A DNA stretch of 64,000 nucleotides, from assembly GCA_035578175.1 (NCBI GenBank), contig JAQMRL010000008.1, forward strand, positions 63,071,041 to 63,135,040, written 5' to 3'. The notes under the pieces are model-generated. The model had not been told where the DNA came from. It was given only the letters and a program-made list of their open reading frames with translations, and ran no database searches. The DNA comes from Catonia carolina. Taxonomy: Eukaryota > Arthropoda > Insecta > Hemiptera > Achilidae. The first letter of the stretch is position 1; each line of letters begins with the position of its first letter. Both the position numbers and the translations under genes were made by a program. Of this stretch, positions 46,201 through 48,119 are shown one piece after another.

Positions 46201-47540
46201 TTTTGATATTATCTACATTGACATTTACAGAGAGGTTGGATACATCCCAAATTTAAAACTATAGGCTTAAATTGTTTGACTTTAGCGTAGTACGAAATTG
46301 TTAATCATAATAATGTAAACTGAAATTGTTAACAGGTATAATACTACCCCTAAAAAACAGTACATTGGTATTTTAGCAAAAAATTATAACTAACTCGCAT
46401 TATTAAAAGCGTGTACTGAAGACACACATTTTATTCTAGGTTAGGATCTAAATTAAATTTAGACCAGAGATATTAAGTATTCTTGAAATATTTTCGTCTC
46501 TTATTCTATAACAGTTATGAAAGCTGAAAAATGCAATTTCAAAGAAACATAATTATGCCCTTAAATAAGACCTAGGCCCACACACCATAAAAAAAATCTA
46601 CTGTTATCATTATGTAGCAATTAAAATTATAAAATTAATAAATTTGATAATTCTTTGTCAAATCTTATTTTCAAAATAGTAATGCATTGCATTTCATTTT
46701 TACTGTTATTCAGAGATTATGAAATTCAACAAAGATCAGATAAAATGTTAGGTAAATTAAATGTTGGTAAACCAATCTAAGATTTGAAAGTATTAGGCTA
46801 CAATTTCACAAACGAATTATTACGAATGTTAAAACAAACTACGAAAATATTTCAATAATACACTTATCACAAGCATGAAGCATATTGTTATTGCAATTGT
46901 AACCTACACAATGGTCTACTAAATCAGTTCATTCAAGTTTTCTATAAATATGTATAATTAATTTACACAAAATTAAGAATTTGAATAACACAACTTATTC
47001 AAACTGTTAGATCGAAGTACGTAATCTAGTCGATATAATAGGCAAAAAGGGTAGGACTTCAACGTAAGTTTATTATACAAAAAGGTACCCATTTTTCAAA
47101 TACAGCTGCATCAAATACAAGTAAACAATGATTTAACGGAACGTACAAAACAAATACTTGTATTTGCTCAATTCAATCTTTAAGTATATTCTTGGTAAAA
47201 TACGAAATAAACGTGAAGTGATTTTAAAATCCTACTTTTCAAATGTACAAACTAACGTTTACTTTAATATTCTCAATTTATACTGCATGAAATTTCGAGA
47301 GTGCATAGAGCAGAAACAACAAACAATTCATTACTGTTCTTTTAAATTATGTACTGTAGTAAAATATTAACGAAAAGCTTTACATAAAGATAGTTAAGCC
47401 ACATGGTTTTGGATTTCGTGTCATGATGGCTGCTTAAAACCATGCTTTAAAATTACCTGGGCGAGCTGGTCTTCAGCTTGTTGCCGTTGATTTGGATCTA
47501 TTGTAGCTCTAAGGATATCTGTTAATTTACGGGTATCCAT
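1106..47540 (-). CDS. Ipo7: importin-7 (moleskin) gene, 17 coding exons, 3' end outside window
   Basis: Nuclear transport receptor of the importin-beta family. Family members bind RanGTP through the N-terminal region and carry cargo (ribosomal proteins, histone H1 together with importin-beta, and activated MAP kinase in flies) through nuclear pores. Coding exons, in gene order: 47457-47540, 38009-38090, 34527-34680, 28406-28564, 24009-24165, 22388-22572, 21266-21439, 20640-20785, 18102-18385, 16438-16626, 13050-13187, 9436-9622, 7612-7703, 5089-5220, 4288-4380, 2722-2945, 1106-1251. All junctions are GT/AG and the phases add up without a break, giving 2,626 nt (875 codons). Family-typical stretches include [49 protein letters not shown] and [15 protein letters not shown]. 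The mammalian protein is about 1,040 residues, so roughly 165 C-terminal residues, including the acidic segment, are missing to the left. No frameshift or stop was seen. Importin-8 is the vertebrate paralogue; insects normally have one gene. Confidence 0.96.
2170..2580 (-). repeat. diverged copy of the 14.2-16.1 kb inserted repeat
   Basis: Contains the hairpin ATGAGATGACGCATCTCAT and GCTGGTGGC seen inverted at 16,060-16,095. It also contains two tandem units with GTGTAGATTACRAATC and GGCCACTTCC..AACCAGAACTTC, which recur at 14,240-14,400. It sits in the intron after exon 16. Confidence 0.6.
2722..2945 (-). CDS. Ipo7: importin-7 coding exon 16 (residues 753-827)
   Basis: Encodes [20 protein letters not shown] then [20 protein letters not shown] and [16 protein letters not shown]. 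The [15 protein letters not shown]...ALYYNP block is nearly invariant in the family. Donor GTAATT. Confidence 0.96.
3659..4139. mobile_element. TTAA-flanked piggyBac-like MITE
   Basis: Ends read TTAACCTTTGAACACCGG and, inverted on the right, TTAACCCTCATGCACCG. TTAA is present at both boundaries, as expected from piggyBac-type insertion. The 481-bp interior shares segments (TTTAGCACGTTACAGCCAAAAATA and its relatives) with 43,508-44,488 and 33,000-33,400. There is no transposase. Confidence 0.6.
4288..4380 (-). CDS. Ipo7: importin-7 coding exon 15 (residues 722-752)
   Basis: Encodes [20 protein letters not shown] then [11 protein letters not shown], phase 0. [21 protein letters not shown] is a conserved importin-7/8 block. 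Acceptor GTTTCAG, donor GTAGGT. Confidence 0.95.
4727..4877 (+). repeat. S1 tRNA-derived SINE
   Basis: The tRNA-like head has an A-box-like segment (TAGCATAGTGGTAGCGC) and a B box (GGTTCAATTCC), followed by an AGCTAGGGTC body and a terminal A-run. It is not a functional tRNA because it has no closed cloverleaf. Other copies lie near 21.1, 30.5, 48.8 and 50.8 kb. Confidence 0.75.
5089..5220 (-). CDS. Ipo7: importin-7 coding exon 14 (residues 678-721)
   Basis: Encodes [20 protein letters not shown] then [20 protein letters not shown] and [18 protein letters not shown] is among the best conserved importin-7 segments. Phase 0 at both ends. Acceptor after an extended T-run, donor GTAAGT. Confidence 0.96.
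5462..5994. mobile_element. TTAA-flanked piggyBac-like MITE with 17-bp inverted ends
   Basis: The left end TTAACCCCTTAATGGTT and the inverted right end TTAACCCCTTAACGGTT differ at one base. TTAA flanks both sides and the length is 533 bp. The interior carries several CGAGA/TCTCG palindromes and no ORF of note. It lies in the intron between exons 13 and 14. Confidence 0.8.
6022..6175 (-). repeat. S4 SINE-like repeat, truncated
   Basis: Matches the 3' half of the 0.39-kb S4 family in inverse orientation (AGCCAAAAGGCTGGTTTGAACC, then AAGCATGCC..-type sequence). The full-length reference copy is 41,601-41,992. Confidence 0.7.
6655..7222 (+). repeat. R2 interspersed repeat, 5'-truncated
   Basis: Matches the downstream 60% of the R2 family (reference copy 44,499-45,440) and ends in the family's terminal GGCAAGAGAAAGTAAAAA. 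Confidence 0.75.
7242..7472 (+). pseudogene. mariner transposase C-terminal fragment
   Basis: A 76-codon open stretch ending in a mariner-type tail ([22 protein letters not shown] then YAEK-stop), preceded by ..[12 protein letters not shown]. Mariner transposases end with a similar pattern around Y/FEEGIxKLVxRYDKCLxxxGxYVEK. No N-terminal or catalytic region and no terminal repeat were found. It abuts the end of the R2 copy. Confidence 0.65.
7612..7703 (-). CDS. Ipo7: importin-7 coding exon 13 (residues 647-677)
   Basis: Encodes [20 protein letters not shown] then [11 protein letters not shown]. It is only 92 nt and was identified from the flanking phases and the family pattern EFYEE...ISPxMW. 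Donor GTAAGT. Confidence 0.94.
8393..9285 (+). mobile_element. internally deleted mariner element with duplicated 5' end
   Basis: The inverted ends CTAGGCGTATTTTTAAAGTA and CGAGGTGTATTTTTAAAGTA (right end inverted) are flanked by TA. It retains the transposase N-terminus from [20 protein letters not shown] (about 8711) through the [13 protein letters not shown] helix-turn-helix linker to IVTERLN (about 9052), with frameshifts, then jumps to the C-terminal [12 protein letters not shown]. The catalytic domain is deleted. A 157-bp segment of the left end occurs twice in tandem (8,404-8,560 and 8,561-8,717). Confidence 0.85.
9436..9622 (-). CDS. Ipo7: importin-7 coding exon 12 (residues 585-647)
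   Basis: Encodes [20 protein letters not shown] then [20 protein letters not shown] and ends HIFSQSVM. The acidic TDEGSDEKA followed by AMGLLNTI is diagnostic for importin-7/8. Acceptor TTTTCAG, donor GTAAGC. Confidence 0.95.
9715..10435 (-). pseudogene. RTE-like LINE reverse transcriptase C-terminal remnant
   Basis: The minus strand reads, in two broken frames, [16 protein letters not shown] then [20 protein letters not shown] and [19 protein letters not shown], and further on [20 protein letters not shown] with [13 protein letters not shown]. Insect RTE-type endonuclease/reverse transcriptase proteins end in this way. It is truncated and frameshifted. Confidence 0.8.
10440..10785 (+). repeat. 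S4 SINE-like repeat
   Basis: Covers most of the S4 consensus, from the GGTCAGCCAATTATATGACTG segment to the 3' AGGTTCAAACCAGCC and GATAACCTAAACAA end. The 5' ~60 bp are missing. Confidence 0.75.
11035..11963 (+). mobile_element. mariner element with ~180-bp inverted repeats
   Basis: TA-flanked. The ends begin CGAGGTGTGGCTATTAAATA and can be aligned as inverted repeats for about 180 bp (11,035-11,216 with 11,785-11,963), so the right arm includes the last ~40 transposase codons. The N-terminal half of the gene is missing. The rest shows VITCDKMWF (first Asp), [11 protein letters not shown] (second Asp) and [20 protein letters not shown] (third Asp) with 34 residues between the last two (DD34D, mariner). 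Frameshifts lie between about 11,385 and 11,566. Confidence 0.9.
11566..11904 (+). pseudogene. mariner transposase, C-terminal 112 codons
   Basis: Open frame within the element above, carrying the second and third catalytic Asp residues and ending in [12 protein letters not shown]. The upstream coding sequence is in other frames, so no full transposase can be made. A second copy of the same family is at 59,650-60,189. Confidence 0.85.
11966..13049. other. intron, no recognised feature
   Basis: AT-rich intron sequence. A CTTCTTCTTCTT tract and a T-run occur near 12,960-13,017. No coding similarity was recognised on either strand. Confidence 0.4.
13050..13187 (-). CDS. Ipo7: importin-7 coding exon 11 (residues 539-584)
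   Basis: Encodes [20 protein letters not shown] then [20 protein letters not shown] and EICQHL. Phase 0 at both ends (46 codons). Acceptor GTTACAG, donor GTAAGC. Confidence 0.94.
13452..13782 (+). mobile_element. R4 inverted-repeat element, uninterrupted copy
   Basis: The ends TTTTTATGGTTGATGAGTTC and (right, inverted) TTTTTCAGGGCTGATAAGCT define a non-autonomous element of about 0.33 kb. The interior has ATATAAGAGCCGCAGTAGTT, CTGAACACATCGATTATA and an ATGGCTGACGAAATATGTAA segment shared with copies at 34.8, 52.6 and 60.2 kb. Confidence 0.75.
13960..14207 (+). repeat. R2 repeat, left part of an interrupted copy
   Basis: Old R2 copy matching its mid-section up to TTCCAGTTGACTGATT, where the next element is inserted. 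The copy resumes at about 16,100 and continues to GGCAAAAGAAAGCAAAAA near 16,345. Confidence 0.65.
14411..15072 (+). mobile_element. TTAA-flanked piggyBac-like MITE, same family as 30,689-31,436
   Basis: Left end TTAACACTTTCAGGACAG and inverted right end TTAACACTTTGAAGACTG, with TTAA at both boundaries. Near the left end are GTATACGATACAGGC and TGGACGGCACCC repeats. Matches 30,689-31,436 in inverse orientation over most of its length. Confidence 0.8.
15255..15590 (+). repeat. two tandem ~165-bp units
   Basis: Each unit runs from a CGCTTTTA-TTTAACTTACTC start through ATCAAATCTTGCAACTTAAA and CTTCGATGACAATACGCTGT to GTTTGTAAAAAA. The two copies differ at only a few positions. Confidence 0.85.
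15731..16012. repeat. long palindrome, ~130-bp arms
   Basis: The arms are inverted copies of each other, centred near 15,878. The innermost 27 bp are perfect (GCGTGGCGCATTAATATATA and on), with a loop under 20 bp. Cruciform-prone; it forms the core of the 14.2-16.1 kb insertion. Confidence 0.9.
16100..16345 (+). repeat. R2 repeat, right part of the interrupted copy
   Basis: Continues the R2 copy cut at 14,207: CACACAGACCAA, AAAATTGACATGAAAACAAA and the terminal GGCAAAAGAAAGCAAAAA are aligned with the 44.5-45.4 kb copy. Confidence 0.65.
16438..16626 (-). CDS. Ipo7: importin-7 coding exon 10 (residues 476-538)
   Basis: Encodes [20 protein letters not shown] and later [20 protein letters not shown], ending AQKYIEPQ. 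It is a complete phase-0 exon of 63 codons in the central HEAT solenoid. Donor GTATGT. Confidence 0.95.
16890..17560. repeat. diverged relative of the 43.5-44.5 kb TTAA element
   Basis: Shares GAAAGAGCATTTCAAGGCGAGTAATTT-like and AAAACCATATTTT segments with 43,508-44,488. I could not place its ends. Confidence 0.35.
18102..18385 (-). CDS. Ipo7: importin-7 coding exon 9 (residues 381-475)
   Basis: The longest coding exon. It encodes [20 protein letters not shown], then [20 protein letters not shown], a region with [19 protein letters not shown], and ends SPRGHMRAR in phase 0. Acceptor TTTGTAG, donor GTTAGT. Confidence 0.95.
18386..19260. other. intron, no recognised feature
   Basis: Very AT-rich intron sequence with no identifiable repeat end or coding similarity. 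Confidence 0.4.
19270..19800 (-). pseudogene. LINE reverse transcriptase C-terminal remnant
   Basis: The minus strand reads ..[15 protein letters not shown].., then [20 protein letters not shown] with [16 protein letters not shown] and ending near PDPRNLEER, across stops and frameshifts. RTE-type LINEs end with W-(Y/C)GHV-x-R(M)-x-D-x-R-x-x-K. A TCATCATCATCAT tract lies at its 3' end. Confidence 0.65.
19800..20639. other. intron, no recognised feature
   Basis: AT-rich sequence. ORFs are short and show no family pattern. Confidence 0.4.
20640..20785 (-). CDS. Ipo7: importin-7 coding exon 8 (residues 332-381)
   Basis: Encodes [20 protein letters not shown] then [20 protein letters not shown] and HEYIRVKF. 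The FPLM...DDELW...DPHEYIR pattern is conserved across importins 7, 8 and related receptors. Acceptor ATACAG, donor GTAATG. Confidence 0.95.
20838..20996 (+). repeat. R2 repeat, 5' end only
   Basis: Matches R2 from TCTGGTGTGAAACACTCACA to GGCTTAA, where it is cut exactly at a TTAA that begins the next element. Confidence 0.75.
20993..21187 (-). repeat. TTAA-type element end joined to an S1 SINE
   Basis: TTAACCCTTTGAGTGCCAGG with a CCGATGTTGTCGG palindrome looks like a piggyBac-type left end. From about 21,095 to 21,187 the minus strand is an S1 SINE head (B box GGTTCAATTCC, A box AGCGTAGTGGTAGC). No matching right TTAA end was found, so the element is partial. Confidence 0.55.
21266..21439 (-). 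CDS. Ipo7: importin-7 coding exon 7 (residues 274-332)
   Basis: Encodes [20 protein letters not shown] followed by [20 protein letters not shown] and [14 protein letters not shown]. The RYGSPGNV start is a family landmark. Acceptor after a T-rich tract, donor GTAAGT. Confidence 0.95.
21440..22387. other. intron, no recognised feature
   Basis: AT-rich; no coding or repeat signature recognised. Confidence 0.4.
22388..22572 (-). CDS. Ipo7: importin-7 coding exon 6 (residues 213-274)
   Basis: Encodes [20 protein letters not shown], then a stretch rich in acidic residues ([20 protein letters not shown]), and ends in HILYRMFER. The [12 protein letters not shown] core is a strong importin-7/8 signature. 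Donor GTAATT. Confidence 0.95.
23060..23457 (+). pseudogene. RTE-like LINE C-terminal fragment
   Basis: Reads [20 protein letters not shown], a gap with a frameshift, then [20 protein letters not shown] and [20 protein letters not shown] with [11 protein letters not shown]. The [16 protein letters not shown]..GKI..KR..GRR..SWLxNLRxWF pattern is characteristic of insect RTE-type LINE C-termini. 5'-truncated. Confidence 0.85.
24009..24165 (-). CDS. Ipo7: importin-7 coding exon 5 (residues 160-212)
   Basis: Encodes [20 protein letters not shown] then [20 protein letters not shown] and [12 protein letters not shown]. It is too short for a standard ORF scan but matches the importin-7 family in order and content. 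Acceptor AATGCAG, donor GTGAGA. Confidence 0.94.
24405..24414 (+). repeat. C10 homopolymer
   Basis: A run of C followed by A6 in strongly AT-rich intron; length is likely to be unreliable in sequencing. Confidence 0.9.
24490..24719. other. less AT-rich segment, unassigned
   Basis: Distinctly richer in G and C than the surrounding intron (for example GGTCACTTTGCTCCGCC). It lies between the exon 5 flank and the long inverted-repeat element. No coding frame or repeat match was found. Confidence 0.3.
24721..25312 (+). repeat. left terminal inverted repeat (592 bp)
   Basis: Inverted partner of 27,170-27,770. It includes AATGATGATGAAATTTTTTA, GATACGTAGGGTTTTACGG and TTTTTGACGACACGGCAAAT at its inner edge. 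Confidence 0.9.
26070..26595. mobile_element. nested segment bounded by 16-bp inverted repeats
   Basis: TCTTAGTTTGCTCCTA near 26,072 is exactly inverted near 26,575 (TAGGAGCAAACTAAGA). The segment between contains a Jockey-like LINE tail. It may be a separate small element inside the long-repeat element. Confidence 0.4.
26220..26459 (+). mobile_element. 5'-truncated Jockey-like LINE tail with poly(A)
   Basis: Matches the last 0.2 kb of the LINE at 54,690-55,410 ([24 protein letters not shown] coding, then a shared 3' UTR with CTGACGACGTGTCCTATACTC). It ends in a CTCCTGGAGTCTCCAGG stem-loop followed by A14. Confidence 0.85.
26640..27123 (+). pseudogene. decayed Cys-containing ORF of the long-repeat element
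   Basis: One frame reads [20 protein letters not shown].., a stop, then [20 protein letters not shown] followed by an acidic stretch [20 protein letters not shown], a second stop, and [20 protein letters not shown] ending [15 protein letters not shown]. The paired CxxC-like Cys (CGSC) and an upstream Cys/His suggest a zinc-binding N-terminal domain with a coiled, lysine-rich tail. I do not recognise the family. Two in-frame stops (about 26,754 and 26,917) show decay. Confidence 0.5.
27170..27770 (-). repeat. right terminal inverted repeat (601 bp)
   Basis: Inverted partner of 24,721-25,312. Starts GTTCTAATTTGCCGTGTCGT and ends GTGGACTGACCC. A ~10-bp indel near the outer end accounts for most of the length difference. 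Confidence 0.9.
27780..28405. other. intron, no recognised feature
   Basis: A 101-codon ORF (27,789-28,094, plus strand) lies here but shows no family pattern; treated as chance. Otherwise AT-rich. Confidence 0.4.
28406..28564 (-). CDS. Ipo7: importin-7 coding exon 4 (residues 107-160)
   Basis: Encodes [20 protein letters not shown] then [20 protein letters not shown] and ends in LVKNFE. The FPGRW motif is typical of the importin-7/8 N-terminal HEAT repeats. The acceptor follows a T-run and the donor is GTAAGT. Confidence 0.95.
28883..30018 (-). repeat. R2 repeat, near full length, split by an S2 SINE
   Basis: Inverse-orientation R2 copy from TTTTTACTTTCTCTTGCCTA to GAAAGTTGTGTGAAAGTTGT, interrupted at 29,089-29,262 by a SINE. 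Includes the paired ACAACTTTTATTT blocks and the CGACCGATTTTGATGAAAAT-type segment of the family. Confidence 0.85.
29089..29262 (-). mobile_element. S2 tRNA-derived SINE with 8-bp target duplication
   Basis: Minus-strand tRNA-like head with a GGCGATGTTGGTAACGTGC A box and a GGTTCGAATCCC B box, ending in a T-run on the plus strand (its poly(A)). AAACTTAA flanks it on both sides (29,081-29,088 and 29,263-29,270). Confidence 0.9.
30041..30232 (-). mobile_element. S2 tRNA-derived SINE with 10-bp target duplication
   Basis: Same family as 29,089-29,262. Flanked by CTTATTGAAA (30,031-30,040 and 30,233-30,242). A short extra segment with TTTATTGAATGTCGCCAATG sits at its 5' end. Confidence 0.85.
30451..30594 (+). 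repeat. S1 SINE with a hairpin replacing its A-box region
   Basis: The head reads CCTCCGTAGCGCACTACGCT then ACGGAGG, a perfect inverted repeat, followed by the normal S1 B box (GGTTCGATTCCC), AGCTAGGGTC body and A-rich tail. Confidence 0.8.
30689..31436 (-). mobile_element. TTAA-flanked piggyBac-like MITE ending in a long hairpin
   Basis: Inverse-orientation relative of 14,411-15,072 (shared AAATCAACCATTGGTCATAA and ACTTTTCATTTATTAAGATT). Left end TTAACACTTTAAAGACTG; right end AAGTTAAG. The 31,327-31,404 hairpin is built from the GACGGCACCCGTAT motif of the family. Confidence 0.8.
31327..31404. repeat. 78-bp hairpin, ~35-bp stem
   Basis: CGGGCACGCCATTTTGATTG to ATGGCGTGGCCG is an almost perfect inverted repeat around GTATGCAATAC. 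It is the least AT-rich stretch in this intron and sits just inside the right end of the TTAA element. Confidence 0.9.
31437..32817. other. intron, no recognised feature
   Basis: Highly AT-rich with long A/T runs. A less AT-rich patch at 32,460-32,760 contains no identified coding frame. Confidence 0.4.
32818..33403. mobile_element. TTAA-flanked piggyBac-like MITE
   Basis: Left end TTAACACTTTGCAAGG and inverted right end TTAACCCTTACTGCATGG; TTAA at both boundaries; 586 bp. The interior resembles 3,659-4,139 (AAATTTAAGCCCGTTATAGT versus TTTTAGCACGTTACAGCC). Confidence 0.65.
33840..34467 (+). mobile_element. IS630/Tc1/mariner-type element with perfect 95-bp inverted repeats
   Basis: The arms 33,840-33,934 and 34,373-34,467 are identical over 95 bp (outer end CCGTGCGTTCGGAAAGTCGC) and flanked by TA. 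The 628-bp element keeps only the C-terminal transposase half (33,896-34,330). Lack of mismatch between the arms points to recent insertion or recent arm homogenisation. It ends 59 bp from importin-7 exon 3. Confidence 0.93.
33896..34330 (+). CDS. truncated transposase ORF, intact 144 codons
   Basis: The ATG lies inside the left inverted repeat, and the first 13 codons come from it. The ORF then covers the second catalytic Asp in [13 protein letters not shown] and a third acidic residue in [17 protein letters not shown], 38 residues later, followed by [15 protein letters not shown] and a [13 protein letters not shown] end. This insect lineage of IS630/Tc1/mariner transposases is normally over 300 residues with an N-terminal DNA-binding region and a first Asp; both are absent, so it cannot be catalytic. 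The frame is fully open, unlike the other transposase remnants here. Confidence 0.8.
   Translation: MYKEMTKHFGKKFLRYCSDILENFTHQITQVEMNNGWFQQDGATAHTSNISMAFLRNVFGERIISKNLWPARSPDLTPPDFFLWGAAKQTVYRNRPHTIDELKAAITAYIQGITVLQLRKVFANKMKRVQCCIDANGGHFEHLL
34527..34680 (-). CDS. Ipo7: importin-7 coding exon 3 (residues 56-107)
   Basis: Encodes [20 protein letters not shown] and onward to VVHAPDLI, completing the IBN_N domain. The acceptor is GTGTTAG and the donor GTTTGT. A young transposon with 95-bp inverted repeats ends only 59 bp from the donor side of this exon, without disturbing the coding sequence. Confidence 0.95.
34937..35295 (-). mobile_element. fold-back Penelope-like insertion with 14-bp target duplication
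   Basis: Flanked by ATAAAGTGCATTAA on both sides (34,923-34,936 and 35,296-35,309). Two identical 99-bp arms (34,935-35,033 and 35,142-35,240) face each other across a 108-bp spacer that itself holds a perfect 16-bp-stem hairpin (35,103-35,135). Each arm contains CTGATGATGGTGGATCCACC followed by GAAACACGTGT. The tail after the right arm ends GCAGGATGCATTATAAAG, shared with 35,526-36,020. A long staggered duplication, terminal inverted copies and a hammerhead-like core suit a Penelope-like retroelement; no reverse transcriptase is present. Confidence 0.65.
34995..35039 (-). ncRNA. hammerhead-ribozyme-like motif
   Basis: On the minus strand: TTTACT (stem I), CTGATGA (core), TGGTGGATCCACC (stem II with one extra T), GAA, ACAC/GTGT (loopless stem III), A at the cleavage position after GTGTA, then AGTAGG, which re-pairs with TTTACT to close stem I. 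Order and core match a type I hammerhead with a minimal stem III, the form described in Penelope-like elements. The extra T in stem II and the absence of a stem III loop make self-cleavage uncertain. Confidence 0.5.
35526..36020 (-). mobile_element. Penelope-like terminal region, inverse copy
   Basis: The minus strand runs from about CTCAATTCCTGAACATGTGG to a degenerate core CTTAAGAAGGTGGTACCACC-GAAATGTG and a GCAGGATGCATTATA tail shared with the fold-back insertion. It faces a second copy at 37,076-37,412. Confidence 0.55.
36872..36985 (+). pseudogene. LINE reverse transcriptase fragment
   Basis: Reads INKTLKK.. then, after a frameshift, [20 protein letters not shown]. The (S)E(T/I)W-VLT-x-KD-x-x-x-x-(Q/E)-AAE/K block is common to LINE C-termini. 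A related fragment is at 52,470-52,530. Confidence 0.6.
37076..37412 (+). mobile_element. Penelope-like terminal region, direct copy
   Basis: Aligned along its length with the minus strand of 35,640-36,015 (TTGGTTGTTTGTACAGTTGT, GGAAAACATATTTTATTTAG, TATCATGGTAGCTTA). It ends at a degenerate GTGAAGAAGATGGTTCCACC-AAAACG core and lacks the tail. Confidence 0.55.
37433..38008. other. intron, AT-rich with (AAT)n tract
   Basis: No feature apart from an AATAATAATAATAAT microsatellite near 37,818-37,840. Confidence 0.5.
38009..38090 (-). CDS. Ipo7: importin-7 coding exon 2 (residues 29-56)
   Basis: Encodes [20 protein letters not shown] then DMPVRQA, part of the importin-beta N-terminal (IBN_N) domain that contributes to Ran binding. 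The acceptor is TTTTTCAG and the donor GTACGT. It ends one base into the next codon. The upstream intron of about 9.4 kb is the largest within the coding region. Confidence 0.95.
38953..39405 (+). repeat. S4 SINE-like repeat with internal duplication
   Basis: Full S4 copy from GCCTATAACAGACAGGTGGT to AGGTTCAAACCAGCC. An extra AGTATTTAAGTATTATTATA-type segment at 39,075-39,135 makes it ~60 bp longer than the reference. Confidence 0.75.
39588..39762 (-). repeat. S3 SINE body, head missing
   Basis: Matches 62,930-63,090 (GCAATCTGTTCAATT, AAGCAACCCCATG, ATGGTTAATTAAGCCTCAAC, CATCAAAGTACACTGG) but lacks the tRNA-like head found there. Confidence 0.7.
39885..40262 (-). repeat. S4 SINE-like repeat
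   Basis: Inverse copy from CAGCCAAAAGGCTGGTTTGA to CCACCTGCCCTTTATGGGCA. Nearly full length and unbroken. Confidence 0.8.
40263..41460. other. intron, no recognised feature
   Basis: Very AT-rich sequence without coding frames; a short ATATCTAGGAAAAGTAAACT / TTTCCTAGAT inverted repeat near 41,330-41,360 is the only structure seen. Confidence 0.4.
41470..42265 (-). repeat. R2 repeat split by an S4 insertion
   Basis: Inverse R2 copy from GTAAGCGGTAATTAGCGATT to TTTCACACCAGATTTT, interrupted at 41,601-41,992. The 3' part of the R2 consensus is missing. Confidence 0.8.
41601..41992 (+). mobile_element. S4 SINE-like repeat, complete, with 10-bp target duplication
   Basis: Flanked by ATAGGAAATT on both sides (41,591-41,600 and 41,993-42,002) and inserted into an R2 copy whose undisturbed sequence is known from 29.75 kb. 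It starts CTGCCCATAACAGACAGGTG, has a B-box-like AGGTTCAAACC near the 3' end and finishes TAAACAACAACA. This defines the unit as 392 bp and retroposon-like. No clear A box was found. Confidence 0.9.
42270..43160. other. intron, no recognised feature
   Basis: AT-rich; the short plus-strand ORF at 42,707-42,913 is Lys/Asn-rich and looks like chance. Confidence 0.4.
43164..43432 (+). repeat. R2 repeat with internal deletion
   Basis: Both ends are present (TCTGGTGTGAAACACTCACA and GGTAAGAGGAAGTAAAAA) but the middle 0.65 kb is missing. Confidence 0.8.
43508..44488. mobile_element. TTAA-flanked piggyBac-like MITE (0.98 kb)
   Basis: Left end TTAACCCTTCACTACGG and inverted right end TTAACCCTTTTGCGACA; TTAA at both sides. 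The interior shares TTTTTGGCTGTAACGTGCTA with 3,659-4,139. The 155-codon ORF starting at 44,088 runs out through the right end into R2 and has no transposase motif, so I treat it as fortuitous. Confidence 0.7.
44499..45440 (+). repeat. R2 repeat, full-length reference copy
   Basis: 0.94 kb from TCTGGTGTGAAACACTCACA (preceded by an A-run) to GGCAAGAGAAAGTAATAA. ACTTTCTCTTGCC near the left end is inverted at the right end. It contains two internal AAAAGTTGTAGRT repeats and a short (AC)n. No coding capacity. The class is unknown: A|TC at the left edge would suit a Helitron, but no CTRR end was found. Confidence 0.8.
45441..47456. other. intron 1 proximal part, no recognised feature
   Basis: AT-rich sequence between the last R2 copy and coding exon 1. 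No repeat ends or coding frames recognised. Confidence 0.4.
47457..47540 (-). CDS. Ipo7: importin-7 coding exon 1 (residues 1-28)
   Basis: Begins at the ATG (47538-47540) and encodes [20 protein letters not shown] followed by QAEDQLAQ, the start of the first HEAT-like repeat. It ends CAG at a GTAATT donor in phase 0. This ATG fits the family N-terminus, and no in-frame ATG lies further upstream in the exon. Confidence 0.95.
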
Positions 47541-47567
47541 GATTAATTTGTTACCTAATTCATTCAA
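47541..47567 (-). other. Ipo7: importin-7 5' UTR segment behind a splice acceptor
   Basis: Upstream of the ATG the minus strand reads GTTCATTTTTTAG then TTGAATG, a good pyrimidine-tract acceptor with AG at 47568-47569. The start codon is therefore probably in the second or a later exon, and the true promoter further right. Transcript data would decide between this and unspliced transcription through the site. Confidence 0.45.
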
Positions 47568-47635
47568 CTAAAAAATGAACAATTTAAAAGCTATAGAGAA
47601 AGACACAAGAACACAAATATTAATTTGTCTATGAA

Positions 47636-47645
47636 GTCACGTGAC
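47636..47645. promoter_or_regulatory. GTCACGTGAC palindromic E-box upstream of importin-7
   Basis: A perfect 10-bp palindrome, 96 bp upstream of the importin-7 start codon. It matches the consensus bound by bHLH-leucine-zipper factors of the USF/MITF-TFEB type (CLEAR-type motif). Function is inferred only from sequence and position. Confidence 0.4.
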
Positions 47646-47984
47646 TAATAACAATGGCTGGCGGGATATGTTTGCCATTGCCTAGATTATTTCGTGTAGG
47701 TTAAAAATCATACTTTATCACACACACTGTTACTGCATGACGGGAAGTTATTAAATTTTAATGCTGAAGTAGCGCATAAATATTTTTTTACGTTATTTTA
47801 AACAATTTATAAATTTATAAAAAAACTTTTGCCTAATAATATTATTTGAATATAGAATTTGTAACTTTACAATTTTTCTGTTGGTATCTTCACACCTGAT
47901 GATTTATTTTATTGGAAAAATTAATTGGGTGAGATCACAATATTGTCGTACTTTATTATTATTTGTTGGTATAAAACTAAAATT

Positions 47985-48115
47985 TTGCGCATGTGTTAAT
48001 TTTGCACATGCGCATCTAACCACACGATAAACATTGCGAAACGCTAATCGTGACTTTTTTATTATAAAACCACTAGGTAGCAGCAATACTTCCTGACCAT
48101 CTACCATTTTGAAGA
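47985..48115. promoter_or_regulatory. CpG-bearing block with NRF-1-like GCGCATG sites
   Basis: Two TGCGCATG-type sites in opposite orientation (near 47986-47995 and 48005-48013) sit within otherwise very AT-rich DNA, about 450 bp upstream of the importin-7 ATG. Such sites are common in housekeeping promoters (NRF-1/ewg). This is a weak candidate for the core promoter. Confidence 0.25.
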
Positions 48116-48119
48116 CCGG

